The notes under the pieces: model-generated | What the model saw: only the letters and a program-made list of their open reading frames with translations | Told to the model about the DNA's origin: nothing | Database searches by the model: none | Source: an uncultured Eubacteriales bacterium | GTDB taxonomy: Bacteria; Bacillota; Clostridia; Christensenellales; Aristaeellaceae | Direction of reading: 5' to 3' | DNA length: 64,000 nt | NCBI GenBank assembly: GCA_902764875.1 | Contig: CACWXP010000009.1 | Location: 1-64,000 of the forward strand | Translations under genes and position numbers: made by a program | Shown: one piece after another, positions 42,201 to 54,200 of the stretch | Layout: every line of letters begins with the position of its first letter | How positions within the stretch are numbered: position 1 is the first letter of the stretch

Positions 42201-45200
42201 GGCAAGGCCAACACCTACGCCCGCGCCGCCGCCAACCGCGGCAGTACCGGTCACCATGAGGGTCTCCAGTTTGTCGTTGGCGGTTACGTCGATATTGCCC
42301 TCTGTTGCGGTGACACTGCTTCCGCCGCCGACAACGGCGGAAACCGCGTCGTTCAGGTTTCCGATTCCCTTCGCGGTATACTTGGTGCCGTTTCCGCCTT
42401 CAGCGGTCGTGTTGAAAGCGGATTCGTCATAGACTTCCACCGCCTGCACATATTCGCCGGAATCACCGTCTCTGTAATAATAGGTGGAATTGTTGCTCTG
42501 ATCCGCCGCGATGCTGCTGACGCCTGTGTCCGCATAGCTGCCGTTGGCGTTCTTGCGGTAGAGTCTCTCACCGTTGGGGGATTCGTATCTCAATCCACCC
42601 TGACCGTAGCTGCTGAAGTTGGCGCTGCTGACCTTCTGGTTGTCACCCTCCAGTGCTTCCGCTGTGTCGGTGGGTTTATAAGCGTGCGCCGCGCTGTTGG
42701 ACTTCGAGAAGCCCGCGTTCACTTGATCTTCAGGCTTCATGCCCTGGTAAATGCTGTCATGAGCGTCCTGGCTCATCTTTGCTCCGGCCACAACCACCAG
42801 TACGGAAGCGCCAATGCCGGCCGATCCGCCGCCCGCGATGGTAGCGTCTGCGGCAAGAATCTTCCGCTGGTTATCCGCCTGAACAGCGACATTCTTTGCT
42901 TCAATCTCGCTGCCGGTATCCACCACGGAAGCAACCTTCGCCAGCGCCACGCTGACCAGTGCGGTCACGGAAATGCCCGCGGTGCCGCCAACGCCGGCTG
43001 TTGCTGCGATAGCGATCAGGTCATAGTCGTCCGTCGCCGTCACGTTCACTGCGTCCGCGCTGTAGATCTTCGCGTTCTTGCCGGTTCTTGCCTCGGTCAC
43101 GACCTTGGTGATGACGATATCAACGGTTCCGCCCACGCCGACTGTTCCGCCGCCCGCAATGCCCAGAGCGTCGGAAGTCACGAATTCGGTGGAGTCCGCC
43201 ATGATATTGACATGTCCGCCGACCTTGCTCTTCTCGTTGCTTTCGTCCGTTCCCTTGACGATCGCGTTATCCTCCAGGATCGCTTTGGTCGTTCCCTGGA
43301 AATAGGTGATAACCGCTACGCCGGAAACGCCCACGGTGCCCGCGGCGCCGATCGCCGCGGCCGCGTTGATCAGTTTGTTGTCGCCGTTGGCGGTAACATC
43401 CACATTGTTGGCAGCCATCACGGTTCCGCCCAGGGTCGCGTTGGTTTTGCTCTGGAAGACCAAAGTGTTGACGCCGCCAGCCACGCCCGCGGTACCGCCG
43501 ACGCCGCCCGTAAGGGCCAGCATCCACACATCGTTATTCGTGTTTGCCGTCACGACGGCATCCCGGCTGGTCTTGATGCTGCCGGTGGTCTTGGCCGCCA
43601 CGTCCTGAGCGAAGACCATTGTCACCACGGTGGCGCCTACGCCTGCGGTGCCGCCGACGCCGACGCCGCCGGCGACGTCGTACAGTTTGGCTTCATCGGT
43701 CGCGTTCACAATCACATCCGCCAGCTCGGTCTGAACATTCGCGGTGCTGAAGCCCGCGGTGATAGCGGCATTCATAGCATCCGCTTTCACCGTATTGGAG
43801 AGCACCAGCGTAGTCACGGTAGCGCCGACGCCGGCTGTGCCGCCGCCTGCGGCGGAAATCGTCGCCATGATGATCTTCTCTTTGGCGGTGGCGCCCACAT
43901 AAGCGCCGCTCAGGCTGGTTTTTCCGTTCAGGCCGTTTGTCAGTGCGCTCTTTGCCTCAGCCTTCAGAACCGCGTTCTGGCCGAAGGTCGTGGTCACGGT
44001 ATTGTTGATGACGGCCGTGGAGAGCGTTGCGCCCACGCCTGCGCTGCCCGTGGTGAAGGCAAAGCCGCCCGCCACGTCAACCAGCAGGTAGTTATAATCG
44101 CTTTCAAAGCCCATGCTGCCGCCGGCCGTGGCGTTCAGGCCGCTGCCGTATGTATTTTTAATGCTGCTGTTGGCCACCAGCACCGGGATGCTGCCGCTGA
44201 TCGCGGCGGAACCGGTACCGGCGCCGACTGCCGCCGTTACGAGCACGGAGGTGTCCTTGCCCAAAGACCGGGAGGTCAGATGGTTTCCGGAAATCATGTG
44301 TACATCATTTCCGGCGGTTACCATCGCTTTCCGCTTGGCCACGTCCACGTTCACCGTCGCTCCGACGGCCGCGCCGCCCACAGAAACACCGGTGGAAAGG
44401 ATGGCGTTTACGAACAGCACGTCGGATTTGGCCAGTACGCCCAGATTGCCTTGTGTAGCGGCCAATGTCACGCCGTCTCCGATCTGCACTTCAGATTCGG
44501 ACTTTGTCACCTGCACGCCCACGGCGCCGGCCACGGCGTGTCCGCCGGTTCCCACAGAAGCCGCCGCGATGACGGAGATTAGGTTCTGTTTATCCTGTGC
44601 GGAGAGATTGAGATCCCCGCCGCCTGCGGTCAGAACCGCGTTCTTCCCGATAATGGTCCGGGTAATAGCCTTGTTGACGTTCACATTGACCCGTCCGCCG
44701 GCCGCTACACTGCCGCCTGCGGAAACGTTGGCCGCCGCGGAAACCAGCAGGAAGTCCGCGTCGGTTTTAGAGCTGACGTCCACGCCGCCGGCCGCTTCAA
44801 CACGTGCTCCCGCCGCCATTTCGGCAATAGCGCTGCTGCGGCTGACAATGACGTCGATGCCGCCGCCGATGGCGTTGTCGGATGTGGAAACAGCCGCCGC
44901 CACGCTGAAGATCTGCGTATAGGCATCCACCTTGGCCGTCTGGCGGAAAATGCCTTCAGCCTGAATGCCGGTGATTTCTTTTTCATTCAGGGTCGCTGTG
45001 CCGGCGCTGCCCACAGAACTGTGAACATCGTCTTTGTTGACGAGAACAGCCACATCGGCGCCGATGCCGGTACCGCCGGTGGTCACGCTGACAGCGCCCG
45101 CGATGATACGGGTGTTCGATCCGGAATAGGCGTTCACGGTAATGCTGCCGTCTTCATCCTCGGGAGCGTCTTCATCCGTATTCCTGGTAATGTCAATCAC

Positions 45201-48200
45201 GGCGTTGTTTCCGATAGCCGCGTTGATCTTGTTGTTGAAGGTCATCACCGCGATGGAACCGCCGACCATCACGGAACCGCCGGCGCCGGCGCCGGCCGAA
45301 ACCGCGGCGCCGATGGCCTCGGCGTAATAGTTGGTGCTGGACAGGAAGTTCAGCAGGTCAACCGCCTTCAGAAGGTCTTCGCTGGTGATATTGATGCTGA
45401 CCTGATAGCCGCTGCCTTCCTTCTTCATGTCGATGGGACCGGTCTCCGCGTCGCTGTCCGCGCCCGTTGAGTTGGTCACCGCGTCCGTAATGCCGTAGGG
45501 CAGCTGATAGTCCTTGATGGTAACCATTCGTTTGGCCGCCAGAACCGCCAGGCTGTTGCCGGTAATCCGTGCGCCGTCGCCGATAGCCGCGTCAACCACG
45601 TTGTTGCTCACAATGACCGCCACGCTGGCGCCCACGCCCACGGATCCGCCCTTGGAGATGCTGATGCCGCCGGCCCGGATCGCCATCTTGCTCTTGTCCG
45701 TCGCTTCGACAGCGATCTTATGGGTGGAAACGCTGATGTCGTTGCCGATCTTCGCTTTGGTCTCAGCGCTGCTCACCAGTACGGAAATCGCGCCGCCGAT
45801 GGATGTTCCACCCGAACCGGCAACCGAGCCGGCGATCGCCTGCGCCGCCAGCAGTCCGTTATACTTGCCGGTGGTATTTTGCGTCAGATCCGCCTGCACG
45901 TTCACGTCGCCGTCTTCGCTGGTGAGTTCGGTGTCATCACCCACCGAGACATTGGCCTCGTTGCGGTTCACGCTCACTGCCACGCCCGCAGCAATCGATG
46001 TGCTGCTTTCGGAGAGAGACATGGCAATGCCGGTACCCAGGGTACGGAAGTTGCCTTCGTTGCCCGCCAGGATGTTGATGCCGTTAGCGGCATTAATCTT
46101 GCCGGAAACGCTGGTATTGACCTTATGCTTGGAGATGGTCAGGCCCACCGCGGCGGCCACTTGCACGCTGCTGCCCTCGGAACCGCCTTGCATGCCCAGG
46201 TTCTGATCGGTTGCGCCGTTTGCCTCGGTGCCAGCTTCGCTGATGTCGTCGTTTGCCCCGTTTGTGCTGGTCTTTTCGCCGACGTTTTGGGTCCGCAGCA
46301 CGTTGGTGGACAGCGCCGCATTGGAATTCGCTTTTTCGCCGTCAGCTTTGTCGCTGTTCTTGTCCAGATTGCTGTTAATGTTGTCGGCGGTTTTGTTATC
46401 CTTCTTGTCGTCCGAGCTGTCGCTGCCGGATTCACTCCAATAGGTTCCGCTCAGAATCTTTTCTGCAGTTTCCTCGCCCCCATGGAACTTGTCAATATAC
46501 CGCTGCATATCGGCGCCCATGGCGGTGGCAATGGCGTTGGATTCATCTTCGCTGCTGCTGGTGCCGACGATATGGGCTGTGCCCTGTTCCAGGTGTGCGT
46601 CGCCCTTAAAGTCCACGTCCACGCCGGTGCTGATGATGTTGATCGCCACAGCGGCGCCAACAGCAGTGCTCTTGCCCATGGCAAAGCCGCTGGCCCGGGT
46701 CACGGCGTTGCCGCTCTCCTCGGCCGTCAGCAGGAAGTTGGCCTTCGGGCTGTCGTCCTCGGTTTCGTTTTCGGTTTCTTCATCTGTCTGATCTTCGGAG
46801 CTTTCTGCGGATTCGCTGCTGTCTTTCGCTTCTTCAGTCTCTTCGATCGCGATGCTGTCTCCCCCGTGGGTGATGATGGATGTGTTTTTCCCCACGCTGG
46901 CGGAAATGGAACCGTCCAGGATGTTCAGTGCCACGGAAGCATCGATGGAAACGTCGCTGGAGGCATTCTGGCTGTTCTTGTCGATGGGATCGGTACCGGA
47001 AACCGCGGAGGTCTCCGTCTCCCGGTCAGCCTTCGCCCGGATCGCCATGGCGTCGGCATCGACCACGCGGCCATCGCCCAGAGCGGCCTCGGTGTTCACT
47101 TCTCCGTAGTTGAAGGAGAATGACGCACCGACGCCAACGGAACTGCCCTTGCTGTTGGTGTCGGTAGTCTTCGCGTCAGCGGGAGCATCCTTATAGGTGG
47201 CTTTCAGGGTCACAGCGCCCTTCGGCATATAGAAGACATAGGTGGTTTCGTCGGAGTTGGAGTGATCCTTGACGACGATCTGCTTCTCCTCGCCGTTAAA
47301 TGTATAGGTCAGTTTGTCCAGAACCTTGCCGTCCTGGTTCTTGACCTGCACCTCAACCAGATCATCATAGGCCGCCTGCGCGCCGTCACGGTCCTTGACC
47401 TTGACGGAAACATTGTCGCCGGAGGGCAAGCTGATTGCGTAAGTCACCGGATCGAACACGACATTCCAGGTAACCTTCGCCTTGTCGTCCAGGTTATCAA
47501 TCGTGGGCAAGCTGATCGTGCCGTCATCGCCGACAGTTACTTCCTCGGTCTTCTTGTCGCCGTCCTTGTCGGTGTAGTTGTAGCTGACCTTCTGAGGTAC
47601 TTTATAGCCCTCACTTGCCGTCAGCTTGATCTTGCCGCCGTCCTCCTTCACCTCGCCGCCGGGCGTGGACATGAAGTCATGCTGGCCTTTGCTCAGCACA
47701 AGGCTGTCCCGCTGGCTGCCAGTCTCTTCGGTTTCGGTCTCGCCGGCGCCTTCGTTCTTGTCCGCTTCTCCATCCGCTTCCAGGGCGCCGGAAGCGGTCG
47801 TCGTAACCTTCTGATCGTTGACCGCAATGATATCGACTTCCCCACTGGCCTCGATGGAAGCTTTCTTGCCGATTACTGCACCGTTGTCATCCGTGATGTC
47901 GGTCTGTGATGTCCCGTTATAATTTTCAATAATGGCTTTGGTCGTTCCGTTCAGCACAGCCACCGCCACGCTGCCGGCCACGCCCACATCGCCGCCGCCC
48001 GCGCCGGCAATGGCCTGGGTGGTGATGAGGTGCTTCTCGTGATCGTTGTTCTCCACGGGCTTGATGCTCAGGTCAACAAGCTCGTTCAGGGTATCCAGCG
48101 CTGTGGTCGTCAGTGCCAGGCCGGATTTCTTAACCCCTTCAATGAGGGCGTCCTTCAGATCCGTGGCCAGGGTTCCACCCTTGATGTATTTGGTAAACTG

Positions 48201-51200
48201 GTCGATATCAACAATGCCGTCGGTCAGGGAATTAACGACCTGATCCTTCAGATCGGTAACGGCCTTCTTGATGGTTTCCTCCATCGCCTTTTTGAACTTT
48301 TCGCCATCCAGAATGGTTTCGGAAATATGATCGTAAGCCTTTTCGGCCTTTTCCAGCGTTTTCGTGATCAATTCCTTTTTATCGTTAAAGGTATCGATCC
48401 CCTTCTGTATGATGTTGAAATAGCTGGTCTTGGCGTTATCCACCATCGTGGTGAAGCCGCCGATACTGCTGTCATAGTTGGCTTTAATGACGCCAGCAAG
48501 ATCTGTCAGTTTTCCCATCACCTGATCTGTCACTTGCGTCTTCATCTGTTCAAAGAGATCTTTGACAACACCGGGTGTCTGATCCCCAATCACACCGGCA
48601 TCATGTTCCAGCGCGTCGGGAAGCTTTTCAACCGTTTCAAGCAGTTTTTTGGATGTATCAATAATGCCGGTTGCTTTGGTCTTCAGAGCCGTTGCCAGGC
48701 CTTCCAGCTGCTCCAGCTTTTTCTCAAGATCCTTCAGCTTGTCCTGAACCGCGGTGACTTTGTCTCCGACAAATTCCTTAGTACCATCATAAACAGACTT
48801 GACAGTACCAACCAGTTCGACGGCTTCGTTATAGATTCCCTTCACTTCAGCCACAGCCTTGGCTGTCGTCTGTTCCACCAGATTCTTGATGGTTTTGGTC
48901 AGGGCTTCCTGCACGCCTTCCTTGAATTTGTCCGTGTTGATGGAGAAACCGGTAATGCTGTCCTTCACGGTCTCCAGAATCAGGCCGACCATATCGTCTT
49001 TGAGGTTGGTGATGGCCTGCAGGCCGAGATTTCCGGCGTCCTTCACCATGGCCGGGAAATCTGTATTCAGCACGGTTTCGACGGCTCCTGTCAGCCGGTC
49101 AGCCAGATGTTCCAGTTTGTCTTTGATAACTTCCAGTTTTTCCAGCTGTTCCGTCAGCTTCGAAAGATCCGTCAACGCGGACATGTCGGTCAGTTCGCTG
49201 AGATCCATCAGTTCGTCGAGGCCGAGATCGTCAATGTTGACATATCCCTTCAGCGTGTTGATCTGTTCAATCAGTTGCTTGACCAGGTCTTTCGTCTGGA
49301 ACTCTTCCGCCATTTCCTCCAGTTTTGTCGTGTCGATATCGATATTGATATCAAGCAGCGACTTTGCCGTGTCCTGAATGGCTTTAATAGTGTTTTTCAG
49401 CTGTGTAACAGTATTGTCAACCGCGCTCTTCGCGTCTTTGATCGCGTTCAGGGTGGTATTGATAATCTCGATCGGAGCCTTTTCCAGCCCGTTGGTGTCA
49501 AAGAGTTCCTCCATCAGGCTGCCGTCTTTCAGAGACTTCACCAGCTCCAGTGTATCCTCGCCCACCGCGGCCTTCAGGATCTCGTTGAGACTGTCTTTCA
49601 CCATTTCGGGGATTTTGTTGATAACCCCCTCCGCCGCAGCGATATTATCTTTTAAGATAACACTGATATCGTTGAAGCTCGTGATGCGCTTCAGCTTATC
49701 ACCGATGCCGGTGTTTTTCGTCAGCATTTCATTTGTAAATGCGCCGGCGATCTGAGCAATCATGGACGCGATGCCGCCGGACAGAATATCGCTGTACTGC
49801 GACAGGCCCAGCTTGCCCATTAATGTATTCAGGGCACTCTTCAGTGCGTTCTCCAGTTCGATCTGGAGTGCGGACCTCGTATCTTCCGGAGTGATTACTT
49901 CACCGTTCCCGCTGCTGCCCTCGTTCTCTTTCTCTTTCTCACCGATGAGCACAGCCGCGCGCACGTCGACATTCTCATCCGCGAGAATGGACACGCCGCC
50001 GCCGACACGGGCGACATTCTGGATATCGACAATGTTGATCGCCACGGCCACGCCGACGCCCACGCTGCCGTTGGAAGCGGACGCATCGGCTTTGACGTCG
50101 GCAATCGTGCGATTGCGGGAAAGAACGCAGACCGTACCGTTCAGATCCTGCTCATAGATCTTCGCGTCTTCATCTTCATTTTCCTCAGCGCCGGGCGCCC
50201 GCACGGCCCGCAGCGCCGCATTACCGTCGACGGTCGCTTTTGCCGCGTTATCCTGAATGTTCAGCACAAAGCCCGCGGCGACGGACACGCCGCCCTCGCT
50301 GGTTTCCGCCTTCTGGCGGTTGCTGTTCTTTTCAAGAATGCTCTCAGCACTGACGTTGTTGCTGCCGTTGATGCTGGCCAGGCCTGCGCCGCCCGCGATG
50401 GCTTTATCCGCCTGCTCGTCCGCTGCGCCTTCCTTATTCTCCCCTTCTTCATCCTTCTCTTCCTCCGCGCCTGCCGCGCCGGCGGAAGAAATGCTCTTCA
50501 GGTTGCTGACAGAGTCCGCTCCGACAAAGATGCCGTTTGCGTTCACGCTGTGCTTCAGCACGGCTTCCGCGCTGTCGTTAAGAATGGTAATATTGAAGGC
50601 AGCAGCCACGGCGGCGGTTCCGCTCGAGGCGGATCCCTTGGCCGTGGAAGTATGCTCCGCTTCATTGGAAGCATAAACCACAGCAGTCTTCAGTTCTTCT
50701 CCGCGATACAGCTCTTCCTTTGTTCCCATGGAAAGGGCATCGGAATCGCTGGTGAGCGCGCCGAGATAAGCGATCGCGCCGCTACCGGTGATGTCCAGCG
50801 CCAGCACAGGCATGACGGACACGCCGCCCGCGCCGCCGGCCTTGCCGACGATGGCGTCCTTCACCTTCTGCGTGGCAATCACTTTGATGTTTTCCAGCGC
50901 CGCGTCTTCATCGGCCATGGTGAACTTCACGCCGTCCTGAACGGCAGCCACCGCGTCCGCACCGGTCACCGCCACGGCGACGCCGGCTCCGACGCCGGCG
51001 GATGCGGCTTCCGCTTTACCTTCCGCGTCGCCCTTGGTGCCAAAATGCACGTTCTCCGCAGTAGCGGTCACTTCGAAGTCTCCGCCGCCAAGCGTAATGC
51101 TGGGTGCCGTGGCCGCGCTGTAAATCTTAGCGTTGGTCTTTGCGGAAGCCACGTTGACGCTCACCGCGCCGCCCACGCCAACGTTGCCTTCGGCATAACC

Positions 51201-54200
51201 GGCAACTGCCTTCGCGGTGGAATCCGCTTTCTCTGTTTCTGCGGTCAGGCTCAGGCCTTCGCCCGCCGTGATGTTGCTTTCGCCCTTGATGATCGCGTTG
51301 TTGTTGCCCCGGACGACGTTGACGGCCACGGCCACGCCGATCTTGCCGCCGTTCTGGTATTCCGTTTCGCCTTCCGGTTCCGCTTCGGTCTCAGTCTGCC
51401 CGGAGGCGGGTGTATTTCCGGGCGTTTCTTCATCCGCTTCCTGGCCGGAACCGTCCGCGGTAGTCACAGCCACAGTGCTCGCGTTTGCCGCTGTATCCAG
51501 GATACCGTCGGCAATGATCGTGCTTCCGTCGATGACCGCTTCGTTGTCATTCAGAACGACCGCGACGCCCAGCGCTCCGGTAACCTGCGCCGCTGCGTTC
51601 ACGGGTTCCTCTTCTTCTTCCTTCTCTTCCCATTCGCAGACGAACTTCACTTCGGTAGCGCCTGCCGGAATGGTGGCAACATATTTTCCGTCAGCCTCTT
51701 TCAGCACCATGCTTCCCAAACCGGAGGCGTCTTTATAGGTCATCGTGAGCGTGCCCTTTTTCATGTGATGTTCCGCGTCAGGATTCACGATGATCTGAAC
51801 TTTTTCTCCAGGAGCGGCCTTCGTCACGCCATACGCGGCAACGAGCGAGCCTGTCTTTTCATCATTCCCTTCAAATGCAAGGGGGATCGCGCCTGATTTC
51901 TTGCTGTCCTCAACCAGGATGCCGTTCGCTGTCGCGGATTCCTTGGTTCCGCCGGTTGCCTGGTCAAAGATGCTGCCGACGTCCGGCAGATCGGAGTCTT
52001 TCTTGTCGTCCTCTTCTTTGAAGAGATTTGCGAGATCGTCACCGGTCACTTCCGCTTCTTCGGTATCGGCCTTTTCCTTTTTCTTATAGGTCACCAGCAC
52101 ATCCGTGTCGTAATCCAGCATATCAAAGTAGTAAGTATCACCGACATCGGGATGTACTTTGCTGTTCGTCAGATCCAGGGTCTTGGTCGTATAACTCGCT
52201 TTGCCGGGCTCCAGATAGCGAAGGGTAATACTCTCCAGCTCATAACCGTCCCTGGGCTTTACGGTCACAGCCACTTTGTCTCCGATGTTTGCGCTCGCGC
52301 GGGAAAGGGACACCTGTCCCTTCTCTCCGTCGTTCGAAGGCGCGGCTTCAACCGTATGATCCGCGGACTTGAGACCCGCCAGCAGCTTATCGGCAATCTC
52401 GCTCAGATTAATCTTATTGATCGCTTTCTCCGCCAGCTGCCGGGCCACCTCCGCGATGGATCCCTTAATCAGCTGCTGAACGACGTCCTTTACGCTGCCG
52501 AGGGAATGAGGTGCGTCGCCATCATCATCGTCTCCCTCGTCTTTGCCGGTTTCGCTGCCCCCTCCGCCAGCTCCGTTATCGCTGTCGGCGGAAACCGCTT
52601 TGGTCTTTACTTCGGCGTTCGAGGTCGAATGAATGGTGACATCTCCGCCGGCACGGATCATGGTGCCCTTCACGTGGGTGCGCACATCCTGGTTCACGAC
52701 AGAAACCGCGAAGAATCCGCCGGACTTGCTCTTCTTATTGTTTGTTTCGTTGTTCGTTTCGTTGTCATTGCCGGCGTCCTTGGAGGCTTTATTCCCGGCT
52801 TCGACGCTGCCTTCCGCGGTCAGGGTCACATTGCTGCCCGCTTCGAGTTCGGAGTCGGTCACGTCGGTATGCACGTCGGACACCACCGCAATCACGCCCA
52901 GGGAAACAGGCAGATCCGCCGCGGTCGCGCCGGCCTTCGCCTTCACGGTCCCCTTGGCTTCCGCTGTAATTTCTTCGGCCGCCTTGAGAACGGCGCCGGA
53001 AATGTTGATTTCAGAATTCAGCACCGCCACCGCGATCGCCAGGGAGGAAAGATAGCCTTGACTGCTGGCCGCGTCGATTTCGGTGTTTACGTCTGTGCTG
53101 AGGTGAATGGATCCGGAAGGAGCAGCTTCCTCTTCCGGGTTTTCCTCAGCTTCCTGCCAGGTATAAGTATGAGTTTCTTCATTATATATATAGGTGCCGT
53201 TGCTGCCGGCTTCGATGCCGCCTTTCACATTGATCGTCGCGCTGCCAATCTTGACGTTGACCATATTCAGGGTATCGCCGATATTGGCGTTCAGCGTATC
53301 CAGCGCGTCGATCAGAGAATTCATCATGTTGCCGCTCTGATCGATCGCTGCCTTCATGTTCACATCGCCGCTTGCGTAAATCTTCGCATCTTTACCGACG
53401 TTGATCTCCACCGCGTGGTATACATTGAAGAGATCGGCCTTCATGGACTCATAGTCGCTTTCGATCTTTCCAAGCTTGCCTTCGGCTTCGTCGTCCGCTG
53501 TAACGGTGCCCGCGCTGGCAGTAGCCTGCAGGTTGTCCACCACCACGAGGCCGAGAATATTGATTTCTTCACCGCGAAGGATCAGGTTCACTCTTTCAGC
53601 CAGAATATCATTGATGGTAACCTCTCCGTCTTCGCCTTCGATGACCAGCTGATTCAGCACGCCGCCCTGGGGCGCCTTCAGAATAAACGTATCAATATCT
53701 TTCAGAGAATCTTTCAGAACGAAATTGGTGAACATTTCGTTCGATTCGAAGCTGACAATGACACGGTCACCGTCTTCGATCCGGTTCAGATTTGCCACGT
53801 CGATTTCAATTTCGGCCTTGTTTTCCAGCTCATCGCTGATTCTGCGATTCAGAATACCGGCCATATTCACATGGATGGAATGTTTCTCCGTATTGACAAA
53901 CGTCAGTTCCTTCGAGTCATTGCTGGCCTCGATGGGAGCGAAGGAAGCGTCGTTCGTCAGTTTACCGGTAAAGTGGACGTGAGCGCTGTCTTCGTCGGTA
54001 ATATCTACTGTTTCATATCCGTCGGCAAGACCGATATCCACGTTCACGGCATCTCCGCCCGCTCCGGTATCCACGGTGATCGCCGCCGGTGCCGCGTCCG
54101 CTTCCGCCGGTGCTGCGTCCGCTTCACCGGATCCCAGGTTTTCACCCGCGCTCAGGGTCACCGTATCCGTGCCCTCGCCGGTGTTCACCGTAATGTCTCC

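Noticed and set aside
40041-44582. Plus-strand open frame of 1,513 codons inside the giant gene
   Set aside because: Complement of Gly/Ala/Val/Thr repeats; low-complexity His/Gly/Arg/Ala product, no ribosome binding site or homology.
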